From Gilliamella sp. B3022 (GTDB taxonomy: Bacteria > Pseudomonadota > Gammaproteobacteria > Enterobacterales > Orbaceae): DNA of 64,000 bases. Every line of letters starts with the position of its first letter. Positions within the stretch are counted from its first letter, which is position 1. Under the pieces are notes generated by a model. That model searched no databases. It saw only the letters and a list, made by a program, of their open reading frames with translations, and had not been told where the DNA came from. The DNA is taken from contig NZ_CP071867.1 in assembly GCF_028751545.1 (NCBI RefSeq), positions 1,585,306 to 1,649,305 on the forward strand, written 5' to 3'. Positions 18,663-29,783 of the stretch are shown piece by piece. Both the position numbers and the translations under genes were made by a program.

Positions 18663-21119
18663 ATGAAAGTTTTAAAATTTGGAGGAACATCTGTTGCTAA
18701 CGCAGAACGTTTTTTGCGAGTTGCAGAAATAATTGAAAATAATGCTAAGCAAGAACAAACAGCTACTGTTTTATCGGCACCTGCTAAAATTACTAATCAT
18801 CTAGTTGCGATGGTTGAAAAAACGGTTGCCGGACAAGATATCAAAAACAATATTTATGATGCCGAAAAAATTTTTGCTGATTTGTTAGCTGGTCTTGCAA
18901 AAGCACAACGTAATTTTTCTTACGAGGAAATGCAACGTTTTGCGTTAAATGAATTAAATCAAATCAAGCAATTGTTGGAAGGAATTCGCTTATTAGGTCA
19001 ATGTCCCGATAGTATCAATGCATCAATTATTTGTCGTGGTGAAAAACTGTCAATTACTATTATGCAAGAGCTGCTTAAAGCGAAAGGTCATACTATCACC
19101 CTAATAGATCCTGTTACAATGCTGATTGCTCAAGGTAGTTACTTAGAATCTACTGTTGATATTCCTGAATCAAGTCATCGAATTGCGCAGCTATGCATTC
19201 CTCAACAAAACATTATTTTAATGCCTGGTTTTACTGCGGGTAATGAAAAGGGTGAATTGGTAGTACTTGGCCGTAATGGTTCTGATTATTCAGCCGCAGT
19301 TCTCGCAGCTTGTTTAAAAGCAAATAGTTGTGAAATTTGGACCGATGTTGATGGTGTTTACACTTGTGATCCTAGGATTGTACCAGATGCTAAATTATTA
19401 AAAACTATGTCATATCAAGAAGCAATGGAACTTTCCTATTTTGGAGCTAAAGTTCTTCATCCTAGAACTATTTTACCTATTGCACAATTTCAAATTCCAT
19501 GTTTGATAAAAAATACCAATAATCCTGACGCACAAGGCACACTTATTGGTGCAAATGTTGTCGATTCTACCACCCCTGTAAAAGGGATCACTAATTTAAA
19601 TAATATGGCTATGATTAACGTTTCTGGTCCTGGTTTAAAAGGTATGGTTGGGATGTCAGCTCGAGTTTTTTCGGCAATGTCTTATGCAGGAATATCTGTA
19701 GTTCTTATCACTCAATCATCATCTGAATACAGTATTAGTTTTTGTGTACCACAATCTGAACTTTTTCGTGCAAAAGAAGCGTTGAGCGATGAATTCTTTT
19801 TAGAATTAAAAGATGGATTACTTGAACCGATTGAAATTATTGAAAGATTGGCTATTATCTCAGTTGTGGGTGATGGTATGCGGACTTTACGTGGATTATC
19901 AGCTAATTTCTTTACTGCATTAGCTAGAGCAAATATCAATATTGTCGCTATTGCACAAGGTTCATCTGAACGTTCAATTTCAGTTGTAGTTGATAACGAT
20001 GTTGCGGTAATGGGTGTCCGAGTTGCTCATCAAATGCTATTTGGTACAGATAAAATGCTTGATGTCTTTATAATTGGTGTTGGTGGTGTTGGTGGTGCAC
20101 TTGTTGATCAAATTGGTCGTCAACAAAAATGGCTTAAAAACAAACAGATTGATTTGCGGGTATGTGGTTTATTTAATTCAAAACACAGTGTGCTTGATCG
20201 AGATGGTATTATTCTTGATAATTGGCGTGAACAAATCAAACAGAGTGAAACGAAATACACGTTAGATAGTATTATTGAATTTGCCAAAAATAACCGATTA
20301 CTTAACCCAATTTTAGTCGATTGTACTTCAAGCAGCGAAGTATCGGACAAATACGCCGACTTTTTAGCTAATGGTTTCCATGTGGTTACTCCAAATAAAA
20401 AAGCAAATACAAGCTCTATGGCCTATTATTTGCGCTTACGCCAAGAAGCAGAAAAAAGTAAACGAAAATTCTTATATGATACTAATGTAGGTGCAGGATT
20501 GCCGGTAATTGAAAACTTACAAAATTTACTAAATGCCGGTGACGATCTTATTAAATTCTCTGGGATATTATCTGGCTCACTTTCTTTCATTTTCGGTAAG
20601 CTTGATGAAGGAATGTCATTGTCTGAAGCAACTAAATTGGCTAAAGAGAAAGGTTTTACTGAGCCAGATCCTCGTGATGATCTATCGGGAACAGATGTAG
20701 CAAGAAAATTACTTATTTTAGCGCGAGAAGCTGGATTACAGCTTGAACTCGATCAAATTAATGTCGAATCTGTGCTACCTACTGAATATTCACAAGGCAA
20801 TATTGATGAATTTATGATTAAATTGCCGCAATTAGATTCTGAATTTAAAACGAAATCTGAACAAGCTTCAAAAAAGGGAAAAGTGTTACGTTATGTTGGT
20901 AGTATAGAAAACAATCAATGTAGTGTTAGAATTGAGGCCGTTGATAGTGAAGACCCTCTTTATAAAGTTAAGAATGGCGAAAACGCTTTAGCGTTTTACA
21001 CTCGTTATTATCAACCAATTCCATTAGTACTACGTGGTTATGGAGCTGGTAATGAGGTAACTGCTGCTGGTGTTTTTGCTGATATTTTACGTACTACATC
21101 GGGTAAAATCGGAGGTTAA
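18663..21119 (+). CDS. thrA: Bifunctional aspartokinase I / homoserine dehydrogenase I
   Basis: Catalyses the first and third steps from aspartate to threonine, and is feedback-inhibited by threonine in the family. The 818 residues compare with 820 in E. coli. Order: aspartokinase domain ([13 protein letters not shown] at the N-terminus, [10 protein letters not shown] near 205), two regulatory ACT-like domains (about 315-455), NAD(P)-binding homoserine dehydrogenase ([17 protein letters not shown] at about 470), then the catalytic region (ANKKAN-type [40 protein letters not shown]). The stop is adjacent to the thrB ATG, with GGAGG embedded in the last codons, so translation is coupled. Confidence 0.98.
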   Translation: MKVLKFGGTSVANAERFLRVAEIIENNAKQEQTATVLSAPAKITNHLVAMVEKTVAGQDIKNNIYDAEKIFADLLAGLAKAQRNFSYEEMQRFALNELNQIKQLLEGIRLLGQCPDSINASIICRGEKLSITIMQELLKAKGHTITLIDPVTMLIAQGSYLESTVDIPESSHRIAQLCIPQQNIILMPGFTAGNEKGELVVLGRNGSDYSAAVLAACLKANSCEIWTDVDGVYTCDPRIVPDAKLLKTMSYQEAMELSYFGAKVLHPRTILPIAQFQIPCLIKNTNNPDAQGTLIGANVVDSTTPVKGITNLNNMAMINVSGPGLKGMVGMSARVFSAMSYAGISVVLITQSSSEYSISFCVPQSELFRAKEALSDEFFLELKDGLLEPIEIIERLAIISVVGDGMRTLRGLSANFFTALARANINIVAIAQGSSERSISVVVDNDVAVMGVRVAHQMLFGTDKMLDVFIIGVGGVGGALVDQIGRQQKWLKNKQIDLRVCGLFNSKHSVLDRDGIILDNWREQIKQSETKYTLDSIIEFAKNNRLLNPILVDCTSSSEVSDKYADFLANGFHVVTPNKKANTSSMAYYLRLRQEAEKSKRKFLYDTNVGAGLPVIENLQNLLNAGDDLIKFSGILSGSLSFIFGKLDEGMSLSEATKLAKEKGFTEPDPRDDLSGTDVARKLLILAREAGLQLELDQINVESVLPTEYSQGNIDEFMIKLPQLDSEFKTKSEQASKKGKVLRYVGSIENNQCSVRIEAVDSEDPLYKVKNGENALAFYTRYYQPIPLVLRGYGAGNEVTAAGVFADILRTTSGKIGG

Positions 21120-22058
21120 ATGAGTTATAAATCTTTAACAGTATATGCGCCAGCATCAATGGCTAATATCAGTGTTGGTTTTGATATTTTAGGTGCAGCT
21201 ATTAATCCGATCAGTGGTGTAATGTTAGGTGATCTTATTACAGTTGAAACTGCAACCGAATTTTCCCTCACAAGTAAAGGAATATTTGTTAAAAAATTAC
21301 CAAGCGATCCTAAATACAATATTGTATATCAATGCTGGCAGCGCTTTTGTGAAGTAATGGGTAAAACGCTACCAGTCAGTATTACGCTTGAAAAAAATAT
21401 GCCAATTGGTTCAGGATTAGGATCGAGCGCATGTTCGGTAGTGGGAGCACTGGTTGCTTTAAATGAGTTTTATGATAAACCATTTAATGAGTTTGAAATG
21501 CTTTCAATGATGGGTGAACTTGAAGGTCGGATATCTGGGAGCGTGCATTACGATAATGTCGCACCGTGTTATTTGGGTGGAATGCAACTTATCCTTGATG
21601 AAATGGGCATTATTAGTGAATCCATTCCACATTTTGATAATTGGTATTGGATAATGGCTTATTCTGGTATCAAGATATCGACAGCTCAAGCACGAGCTAT
21701 TCTGCCTGCGCAATATCAAAAGGCAGATTGCATCGCTCATGGTCGATATGTCGGTGGTTTCATTCATGCTTGTTACACGAATCAACCAAAACTTGCTGCT
21801 GCAATGCTGTGTGATAATATTGCAGAACCTTATCGTAAACAATTATTACCTAACTTTGATGAAACGCAAAATCGTGTCAAACAACTTGGTGCTTTAGCAT
21901 CTGGTATTTCAGGATCAGGACCGACAATGTTTGTCATTGCTGACAAGCTTGAAACGGCCCAGCAAATTGAATTGTTGCTGAAAAAATGCTATTTACAAAA
22001 TGAGGAAGGTTTTACCCATATTTGCAAAATAGATAAACAAGGCACAAGAGTGATATAA
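21120..22058 (+). CDS. thrB: Homoserine kinase
   Basis: GHMP-family kinase phosphorylating L-homoserine with ATP. It has 312 residues (E. coli 310). The GHMP ATP-binding loop [17 protein letters not shown] starts at about residue 95, with [17 protein letters not shown] at the N-terminus and the C-terminal [15 protein letters not shown] motif. Its ATG directly follows the thrA stop codon (no spacer). Confidence 0.97.
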   Translation: MSYKSLTVYAPASMANISVGFDILGAAINPISGVMLGDLITVETATEFSLTSKGIFVKKLPSDPKYNIVYQCWQRFCEVMGKTLPVSITLEKNMPIGSGLGSSACSVVGALVALNEFYDKPFNEFEMLSMMGELEGRISGSVHYDNVAPCYLGGMQLILDEMGIISESIPHFDNWYWIMAYSGIKISTAQARAILPAQYQKADCIAHGRYVGGFIHACYTNQPKLAAAMLCDNIAEPYRKQLLPNFDETQNRVKQLGALASGISGSGPTMFVIADKLETAQQIELLLKKCYLQNEEGFTHICKIDKQGTRVI

Positions 22059-22176
22059 CTTTTTCTACGATAGAAAGAATGAAAGTTTCCAACGTGTTAT
22101 TGTTAGGTCTACAAATGACTAACAGATAAAATAAACAATATAAGCCTTATAAGCCTTAGGATAATCGGAAAATATT

Positions 22177-23466
22177 ATGAAATTGTACAATTTAAAAGAT
22201 CATTCACAGCAAGTTAGCTTTGCACAAGCGGTACAACAAGGATTAGGAAGAGGACAAGGTCTATTTTTTCCTCAAAATTTACCAAAATTTTCGCTAAATG
22301 AAATAGATACATTATTAGAACTGGATTTTGTCAGTCGTAGTGCCAAGATTTTATCCTCCTATATTGGTGAAGAAATTGGTGATGATGATATGCATAGATT
22401 GGTGAAAAATGCGTTTCAGTTTCCTGCTCCTGTCAAATCAGTGGAAGAGGATGTAGGTTCATTAGAATTATACCATGGCCCAACATTAGCCTTTAAAGAT
22501 TTTGGTGGTCGCTTTATGGCTCAGGCTTTGGTGCAAGTCGCTGCTGACAAAAAAATTACGATTCTAACGGCGACTTCTGGTGATACTGGTGCAGCAGTTG
22601 CCCATGCTTTTTATCATCTACCTAATATTCGAGTAGTAATTTTATATCCTGAAGGCAAAATTAGCCCCTTACAAGAAAAGCTATTTTGTACACTTGGTGA
22701 TAATATTCATACTATTGCGATACAAAGTGATTTTGATGCTTGCCAAGCATTAGTTAAAAAAGCATTTGATGATGAAGAATTAAAAACTGCAATTGGCTTA
22801 AATTCAGCTAACTCTATTAACATTAGCCGATTATTAGCACAAGTTTGTTATTATTTCGAAGCATTTGCACAGTTAACTCCAGCACAACGTGAGCAATTAG
22901 TAATTTCTGTACCGAGCGGTAATTTCGGTGATTTGACAGCGGGTCTACTTGCTAAAACAATGGGGTTACCAATTAAACGTTTCATTGCTGCAACCAATGC
23001 CAATGATACAGTGCCGCGTTATTTGGAAACAGGTAAATGGGAGCCTCATGCAACGGTAGCAACGCTATCTAATGCCATGGATGTTAGCCAACCTAATAAT
23101 TGGCCACGTATTGAAGAGATTTATAAAAGAGAAGGGTGGGTGCTTACATCACTTGGTCATGCTGCAATTTCTGATGAAATATGCAAACAGACTGTGCGAG
23201 AACTTGACCAAAAAGATTACCTTTCTGAACCTCATGGCGCAATTGCTTATCGTGCACTGCGTGATCAGTTACAAAAAGGAGAATACGGATTATTCTTAGG
23301 TACTGCACATCCAGCTAAATTTAAAGAAGTGGTTGAAGAAATTCTTGGTAAATCCATTACTTTACCTAAAGCCCTTAGTGAGCGTGCGAATATGATATTA
23401 CTCTCTCATTACATGCCTGATGATTTTACTAAATTGCGTGATTTTTTGATCAAATTAGATTGGTAA
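22177..23466 (+). CDS. thrC: Threonine synthase
   Basis: PLP-dependent enzyme turning O-phosphohomoserine into threonine. It has 429 residues (E. coli 428). The PLP lysine is Lys107 in PTLAFKDFGGRF. The GDTGAAVAHAF phosphate-binding loop and SVPSGNFGDLTAG are present. It lies 118 bases after thrB, longer than in E. coli (1 base), but no terminator intervenes. The operon ends at the hairpin at 23474. Confidence 0.98.
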   Translation: MKLYNLKDHSQQVSFAQAVQQGLGRGQGLFFPQNLPKFSLNEIDTLLELDFVSRSAKILSSYIGEEIGDDDMHRLVKNAFQFPAPVKSVEEDVGSLELYHGPTLAFKDFGGRFMAQALVQVAADKKITILTATSGDTGAAVAHAFYHLPNIRVVILYPEGKISPLQEKLFCTLGDNIHTIAIQSDFDACQALVKKAFDDEELKTAIGLNSANSINISRLLAQVCYYFEAFAQLTPAQREQLVISVPSGNFGDLTAGLLAKTMGLPIKRFIAATNANDTVPRYLETGKWEPHATVATLSNAMDVSQPNNWPRIEEIYKREGWVLTSLGHAAISDEICKQTVRELDQKDYLSEPHGAIAYRALRDQLQKGEYGLFLGTAHPAKFKEVVEEILGKSITLPKALSERANMILLSHYMPDDFTKLRDFLIKLDW

Positions 23467-23473
23467 ATTGTTA

Positions 23474-23507
23474 TTTCCGTCGTTAGTTTGGCGACGGAGT
23501 TTTTTAT
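23474..23507 (+). terminator. Rho-independent terminator after thrC
   Basis: Stem TCCGTCG (23476-23482) with CGACGGA (23492-23498), 9-base loop, then GTTTTTT. Ends the thr operon. Confidence 0.9.
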
Positions 23508-24039
23508 TCATTATTAGTATTAATCTAATTTATACGATCATTGCTTTATCTTTTTATAATTGTTCTGTTAGTGATAATTTTATGACATTAACATTAATGC
23601 TAATCTTGAATTACTATTCACATTCTTTATTTTTGAACATTATGATTGAATAAATCTTTGCATTTTTTGATTTCGCCTGTTGTTTCACTGTAAATGATTG
23701 TGATATTTTAAAATATTCAATTTTCTACCTTATTCTTTCGAGCTTATCTTATTATCCGGTCTTTACATTATGACTAAAAACGCTTCAAATTTTATACATT
23801 AATCTACGTTTTAACATGCTGGCAATGAAAATAATGATATGAATGAAAGATGTCTTTTTTATTCATATATCACAGGTTTTTAAAGAAAATCAATGAGAAA
23901 TATTGGATAATTTTAATTATGCTTAAACTAAGCAAAATTATTAATTTATTAATGAAATAATCATTCATTATTGAAACCTTGTTTTAATTGATATTTTCAG
24001 CTATTGTAATGTTAATTGTGACGTTATTAGGATGATTTT
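23508..24039. other. 532-base non-coding stretch between thrC and nrdR
   Basis: AT-rich, with no supported gene. The 61-codon frame at 23468-23653 begins inside the terminator region and has no ribosome site. I see no clear NrdR-box pair, tRNA or stable hairpin. The nrdR promoter presumably lies in its last 150 bases, but no near-consensus hexamers stand out. Confidence 0.6.
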
Positions 24040-24492
24040 ATGCACTGTCCTTTTTGTAATGCTGATGATACTAAGGTGATTGATTCACGCCTTGTTGGTG
24101 AGGGTTTTCAAGTTCGTCGTCGTCGACAATGTGTAGAATGTAATGAACGTTTTACCACATTTGAAGTTGCTGAATTAATTATGCCTAATGTTATCAAAAG
24201 TAATAAAGTTCGTGAGCCGTTCAATGAAGATAAATTGCGCAATGGTATAAAACGCGCATTAGAAAAGCGCCCTGTTGCTTTTGATGCTATTGAAGATGCA
24301 ATTACGCGTATAAAATCAAAAATTAGAGCAACGGGAGAACGTGAAATACCCGCTAAACTTATTGGTAATTATGTGATTGAAGAACTTAAAGATTTAGATA
24401 AAGTCGCTTATATCCGTTTTGCTTCCGTTTATTTCAGCTTCCATGATATTGAGCAGTTTAGTAACGAAATCGCTAAACTACAACAAAAATAA
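24040..24492 (+). CDS. nrdR: Transcriptional repressor NrdR
   Basis: Nucleotide-sensing repressor of ribonucleotide reductase operons. It has 150 residues. The zinc ribbon is C3xxC6...C31xxC34 ([31 protein letters not shown]), followed by an ATP-cone domain ([20 protein letters not shown]). The 9-base gap to ribD is the same pairing found in E. coli nrdR-ribD. ribE/ribH and nusB, which follow in E. coli, are absent here. Confidence 0.97.
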   Translation: MHCPFCNADDTKVIDSRLVGEGFQVRRRRQCVECNERFTTFEVAELIMPNVIKSNKVREPFNEDKLRNGIKRALEKRPVAFDAIEDAITRIKSKIRATGEREIPAKLIGNYVIEELKDLDKVAYIRFASVYFSFHDIEQFSNEIAKLQQK

Positions 24493-24501
24493 TTACGTTA
24501 T

Positions 24502-25611
24502 ATGATTAATGATAAAGATCAATTTTATATGCAGCAAGCAATCGAGCTTGCTAAACTTGGACGCTTTACTACTCCTCCCAATCCGAATGTTGGTTGCGTT
24601 ATTGTTAAAGATGATAAGATAATCGGCAAAGGTTATCATCAAAAAGCTGGGGAGCCTCACGCAGAAGTGAATGCACTAACAATGGCTAGTGATAAGGCTC
24701 AAGGAGCAACAGCTTATGTAACACTAGAGCCATGTAGTCATTTTGGTCGAACTCCTCCGTGCGCTGATGCGTTGATTAACTCAGGTATAACTCGTGTTGT
24801 TATTGCTATGCAAGACCCTAATCCAAAAGTTGCAGGTAATGGTATTAAACGGTTAAAAGGCGCTGGAATTGAAGTTATTGTTGGTGTTCTAACTGATCAA
24901 GCTGAAGCCATTAATAAAGGCTTTTTAAAATGTATGCGCACAGGCATACCCTATGTCCAACTTAAACTCGCTTCCTCGTTAGATGGAAAGATTGCTATGG
25001 CATCGGGCGAAAGTAAATGGATAACTTCAAGTGTAGCAAGACAAGATGTTCAACAATTTCGAGCTCAGGCTGGTTGTATTTTGAGTACGCGAGCAACAGT
25101 TCAAGTTGATAATGCCAGTTTAACGGTTAGATATAATGAATTACCTAATGAGATCAGAAAATTTTATTCACAAGAAAATATTCGACAACCTGTTCGCATT
25201 ATCATAGACAGTAAAAATCGATTAACAGGGAATGAAAATATCTTTAGTCAATCAGCTGAAACATGGATAGTGCGAAAGGAAAATATCCCAATTACTCAAT
25301 CCAACACTAAGCTGATAATTGAATCTTCAGCTCAAAATCATATAAATTTAGTTGAATTATTAAAGCAATTAGGTAAAAATCAAATTAATTCTGTTTGGGT
25401 TGAAGCAGGAGCACATCTTGCTGGTGCTTTGATTGAAGAAAATTTAGTTGATGAACTAATAATATATTATGCACCTAAACTGCTAGGTCATAATGCAAAA
25501 GATTTATGTGTATTGCCTCATCTAAGAAAATTATCTCTAGCACCCCAATTTAAATTTGAATCTGTAACAGCAATGGGCGATGATTTAAGAATTATTTTAA
25601 AAAGAAAGTAA
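24502..25611 (+). CDS. ribD: Riboflavin biosynthesis bifunctional deaminase/reductase RibD
   Basis: Deaminates the GTP-derived pyrimidine and reduces its ribosyl side chain in riboflavin synthesis. It has 369 residues (E. coli 367). The N-terminal cytidine-deaminase-like zinc site is HAEVNAL with EPCSHFGRTPPCADAL. The C-terminal reductase domain starts near 147 (PYVQLKLASSLDGKIAMASG). It is coupled with nrdR upstream and convergent with the PTS EIIA gene downstream. Confidence 0.96.
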   Translation: MINDKDQFYMQQAIELAKLGRFTTPPNPNVGCVIVKDDKIIGKGYHQKAGEPHAEVNALTMASDKAQGATAYVTLEPCSHFGRTPPCADALINSGITRVVIAMQDPNPKVAGNGIKRLKGAGIEVIVGVLTDQAEAINKGFLKCMRTGIPYVQLKLASSLDGKIAMASGESKWITSSVARQDVQQFRAQAGCILSTRATVQVDNASLTVRYNELPNEIRKFYSQENIRQPVRIIIDSKNRLTGNENIFSQSAETWIVRKENIPITQSNTKLIIESSAQNHINLVELLKQLGKNQINSVWVEAGAHLAGALIEENLVDELIIYYAPKLLGHNAKDLCVLPHLRKLSLAPQFKFESVTAMGDDLRIILKRK

Positions 25612-25701
25612 ACTTCATTCTTGATGGTAGTTCAATAACCTTATTTTGAATAACATAACGACTTGAAATAATAAAGTGATTGTTAATAAAATAGAAATAA
25701 A

Positions 25702-25734
25702 CTCCCATGAATTCACATTATTTTTCTCATGGGA
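25702..25734 (-). terminator. Possible weak terminator after the PTS operon
   Basis: Inverted repeat TCCCATGA / TCATGGGA (25703-25710, 25727-25734), 16-base loop, just downstream of the EIIA stop. On the minus strand it is followed by T-rich but interrupted sequence, so termination strength is uncertain. Confidence 0.4.
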
Positions 25735-25742
25735 TGGTTATA

Positions 25743-26180
25743 TTAGTTTCCTTGAAGAATTGTTAATAGATCTTCTGGTTTTTTAACTGATTGAATTCGC
25801 TCTATTGTGTCTTCATCAATCACAGCTCGCGTAAGTTGTCTTAGCACATTTAAATGTTCATTATTTTTAGCTGCTATACCAACTATAACATAAGCAATGT
25901 TGTTATCTTCATCCCATCTTATACCTTGTGGATAGTAAATTACTTTTAAACCAGTTTCAATTATACTATTTCGTTTGTCTGTAGTTCCGTGTGGAATAGC
26001 AATACCATTACCTAAAAATGTTGAAATTTGTGCATCACGATCTAACATAGCTTGAGTATAATTATCTTTTACTAAACCAGCTTTAATCATATTTTCTGCT
26101 ACAGTTTGAATTGCTTGTGATTTAGAATAATATCCATCAATAATTAAAATGTCATCGGCTGTTAGTTTAAAATTATTCAT
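25743..26180 (-). CDS. PTS system EIIA component, fructose/mannitol family
   Basis: Cytoplasmic phosphocarrier that passes phosphate from HPr to the EIIB domain. A single EIIA_2 domain of 145 residues has the active histidine at His64 in GNGIAIPHGTTDKR. The sequence FLGNGIAIPHG places it nearest the mannitol-type branch of EIIA_2. It is the last gene of a four-gene minus-strand operon (aldolase, kinase, EIIBC, EIIA). It lies 45 bases after the EIIBC gene, so the permease is split into EIIBC plus a free EIIA. Confidence 0.9.
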   Translation of the reverse strand: MNNFKLTADDILIIDGYYSKSQAIQTVAENMIKAGLVKDNYTQAMLDRDAQISTFLGNGIAIPHGTTDKRNSIIETGLKVIYYPQGIRWDEDNNIAYVIVGIAAKNNEHLNVLRQLTRAVIDEDTIERIQSVKKPEDLLTILQGN

Positions 26181-26225
26181 TTTATCTCCTTATTAATTGA
26201 ACATAACAGAATATTAAATAGTAAT

Positions 26226-27641
26226 TTATTTAGGCATTTTCGTCGTTAATTGTCGGTTTTGATGAATACGCAGTAAACCGAATAATATTGCTCCAACTAA
26301 CGCGCCAGCAAAAATACAACCAACCCATTGAAATGGATTATTAACTAATGGAAGTACTAAAAAACCACCATGTGGTGCTGGTACTTGTATTTGACAAATA
26401 AATGTCAATACTGATGCGATAGCGGAAGATAACATCATGATAGGAATGACATGTAATGGATCTTTTGCTGCAAATGGAATGGCCCCTTCGGTGATATGGG
26501 TAGCCCCTAAAATATAATTTACTATCCCAGCGGCACGTTCTTCTTCAGTAAAAATCTTATCTCGAAAAATAGTTGTTGCAAAAGCAATAACAAAAGGTGG
26601 CACAATACAAGCAGCCGAAACACCAGCCATAAAGTAGAAATTACCTTCACCCAATAACATAGTACCTGTTACATAGGCAGCTTTATTAACAGGTCCACCA
26701 AAGTCGAATGAACACATTGATCCAATAACTATTCCGAGCAGAACTGGATTGGCAGTTTGTAATGATTCAAGGAATGATTTCATTGCATTGTTAATGCCTG
26801 CTATTGGTCCACCAAGCCAGAACATACCTGATCCAATTACAAATACACCAATTAACGGCATAATAAAAATGGATTTAAGACCTTCAAATGAACGAGGTAG
26901 TTCATTAAGTGATTTTTTGACATAAAGCATCAAGTAACCGGCAGCAAAACCAGCTATAATGCCACCTAAAAAACCAGCGCCAGTAATATTGGCTATTAAT
27001 CCACCAATAAACCCTGCAACCATCGCTGGCCTTCCACTTATGGAGTAAGCAATAAAAGCTGTAAAGATTGGTACCATTATGTTAAATGCTTGTCCACCTA
27101 TTTTCATTAATAACGCTGCGAACTCATTGTATTGAGCATTATTTGGATCGGCAGAATAGATTCCCCATAAAAATGATAAAGCAATTAAGACACCACCAGC
27201 TACTACAAAAGGCAACATGTTTGATACGCCACTCATTAAATGTTTATAAATTTGGCGTCCTATTGACTCTTTTCTTACGAATTGATTTGATGGTGTCGTA
27301 TTAATCGTGCTATTTTGTTTTCCTTTACGAATGGGAATCATTCCAGAAGTAATTTGTTCTATTAATGTTGTAGCTTTATGAATACCATCTTTAACGGGAA
27401 CTTCAATAACGGGCAAGCCATCAAACCGATCGGGGTTAATGTCTTTATCAGCTGCGATAATTACACCAATAGCATTGGCAATATCATCATCAGTAATTGC
27501 ATTGTCAACACCTCCAGCACCATTTGTCTCAACTTTTATCTGTATTCCTGCTTTTTGCGCAGCGCTTTTTAAAGCTTCTTCTGCCATATAAGTGTGGGCA
27601 ATGCCTGTCGGGCAACCTGTAACGGCTAATATCTTCTTCAT
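26226..27641 (-). CDS. PTS system EIIBC component, fructose family
   Basis: Membrane permease that phosphorylates a hexose at C1 during import. It has 471 residues. The N-terminal EIIB domain (1 to about 105) has phospho-Cys10 in VTGCPTGIAHTYMAEEAL. A short linker and the EIIC domain of about eight to ten helices follow (about 130-465; motifs GGVLIALSFLWG, FDFGGPVNKAAY, GATHITEGAIPFAAKDP). Unlike E. coli FruA there is no duplicated EIIB' domain, as in several single-EIIB fructose/tagatose-type permeases. The exact ketose cannot be read from the sequence. Confidence 0.92.
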   Translation of the reverse strand: MKKILAVTGCPTGIAHTYMAEEALKSAAQKAGIQIKVETNGAGGVDNAITDDDIANAIGVIIAADKDINPDRFDGLPVIEVPVKDGIHKATTLIEQITSGMIPIRKGKQNSTINTTPSNQFVRKESIGRQIYKHLMSGVSNMLPFVVAGGVLIALSFLWGIYSADPNNAQYNEFAALLMKIGGQAFNIMVPIFTAFIAYSISGRPAMVAGFIGGLIANITGAGFLGGIIAGFAAGYLMLYVKKSLNELPRSFEGLKSIFIMPLIGVFVIGSGMFWLGGPIAGINNAMKSFLESLQTANPVLLGIVIGSMCSFDFGGPVNKAAYVTGTMLLGEGNFYFMAGVSAACIVPPFVIAFATTIFRDKIFTEEERAAGIVNYILGATHITEGAIPFAAKDPLHVIPIMMLSSAIASVLTFICQIQVPAPHGGFLVLPLVNNPFQWVGCIFAGALVGAILFGLLRIHQNRQLTTKMPK

Positions 27642-27653
27642 AACATTTCCCTT

Positions 27654-28574
27654 TTATTTAATTTGGATTACGGCTAGTTTTTCCATATAGGAACTGATTT
27701 TATTCAGTTGACCTAAGCCATCAGATTCAGCAACGTTAGCACCAGTTGCTGAGGCTTTTTTCATTGCATTCTCAATATGTTTTTGTTCTGGTAACCACTC
27801 GCTTAAAAAAGCTGCTAACGATGCATCACCTGCACATGCAGAGCTAACCAGTTTGATTGTAACGGCATCACAAAACCAAATGTGCTGTCCATTTGAAAAA
27901 TAGAGACCTTTCGATCCCATTGTTAATAAAATATTTTGAGCACCAAATGAATGTACTGTTTCTATAGCAGTAATGACCTGTTTGATTGTTTGAGTTTTCA
28001 ATCCAAAAATATCATTTAATTCATCATCATTTGGTTTAATTAACAAGGGATGATAAGTGAGTAATTGCTTTAAATTTGGATGGCTGATGTCCAAAATAAC
28101 TTGTATATTTTGTGTATGACATAATTCCATGATAGATTGATAATAATCAGATTCAATATTATTTGGTAAACTGCCACTAATGACCAAATAACTATTTTTT
28201 TCAAGAGTATGGATAATATTTAGCATTTCTGTTTTTTTATTATCTGGAACAAAAGGTCCTTTACTTACCAATTTATATTCTTTTTGCCCATCGTTAATAA
28301 AAACATTAATTCGTGTGATATCGTCAATAAAACAAGGTATCGTATGAATTTGCATCTTAGTTAATTCTTCAACGATATATTTGCCAGTAAAACCACCAAA
28401 AAATCCTAATGCACACGTCGGTTTGTTAAATGTATGCAAAACTATTGAAACATTGACCGCTTTACCATTTGGACTGTATTTCGTATGTGATGTACGATTA
28501 ACCGAATATGGAATTAACTCTTGGCAATGTATATTCATATCAATTGCAGTATTAAGTGTTAATGTATAGATCAT
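27654..28574 (-). CDS. PfkB-family 1-phosphofructokinase-type kinase (FruK/LacC/TagK-like)
   Basis: Expected to phosphorylate the ketose 1-phosphate made by the PTS at C6, giving a 1,6-bisphosphate for the neighbouring aldolase. It has 306 residues, typical of FruK/LacC. N-terminal TLNTAIDMN corresponds to the usual TLNPAID. Two signatures are altered: the GGKGxNV loop reads SPNGKAVNVS, and the catalytic GAGDS reads CAGDAS, with the base Asp250 kept. ISGSLPNNI and KPNDDEL are normal. These departures suggest a sub-branch with a different ketose (for example tagatose 1-phosphate). The substrate is inference from neighbours. Confidence 0.87.
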   Translation of the reverse strand: MIYTLTLNTAIDMNIHCQELIPYSVNRTSHTKYSPNGKAVNVSIVLHTFNKPTCALGFFGGFTGKYIVEELTKMQIHTIPCFIDDITRINVFINDGQKEYKLVSKGPFVPDNKKTEMLNIIHTLEKNSYLVISGSLPNNIESDYYQSIMELCHTQNIQVILDISHPNLKQLLTYHPLLIKPNDDELNDIFGLKTQTIKQVITAIETVHSFGAQNILLTMGSKGLYFSNGQHIWFCDAVTIKLVSSACAGDASLAAFLSEWLPEQKHIENAMKKASATGANVAESDGLGQLNKISSYMEKLAVIQIK

Positions 28575-28585
28575 TATTTTGGCCT

Positions 28586-29500
<915 letters not shown>

Positions 29501-29548
29501 TTAATAAAAATTATGCTTGCAAAACGAAAGTTATACTAGTGTTAATAG

Positions 29549-29564
29549 AGTGAGAAAGATCACA
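29549..29564. promoter_or_regulatory. Candidate CRP-cAMP binding site
   Basis: AGTGA-N6-TCACA differs from the TGTGA-N6-TCACA consensus core at one base. It lies in the divergent regulatory region, about 110 bases upstream of the aldolase start and 220 upstream of the DeoR-type regulator. A carbon-catabolite control site fits a PTS sugar operon. Confidence 0.65.
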
Positions 29565-29670
29565 AAAATGGATTTTAATATTCAAAAAATAATAAATTTG
29601 TTGCTAAAGTTTAATTTTAGCGGTTAACTACTCATCAGCTATATCAGGTTGTAAAAACAATATAATCTTT

Positions 29671-29694
29671 CTTAATCCTTTTAAAAGGATTAAG
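29671..29694. repeat. 24-bp perfect palindrome, candidate operator
   Basis: Arms CTTAATCCTTTT and AAAAGGATTAAG abut with no spacer, giving an uninterrupted dyad in the divergent region between the PTS operon and the DeoR-type gene. There is no T-run beside it, so a terminator role is unlikely. An operator for the adjacent regulator is the simplest reading. Confidence 0.6.
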
Positions 29695-29783
29695 TAATTA
29701 TTGGAGCAATTAATATTGACCACTAGTAGGATAAATTTTATTATCTTCGCTTTAATAATTATCAGTTATATAGGAAATAAAAT

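Noticed and set aside
21504-21842. 112-codon frame antisense to thrB
   Set aside because: No promoter or ribosome site, and it lies fully inside a conserved coding gene.
23468-23653. 61-codon open frame after thrC, hydrophobic
   Set aside because: It starts 2 bases after the thrC stop and runs through the terminator hairpin, with no ribosome site. Leucine/isoleucine richness is expected from AT-rich non-coding DNA.
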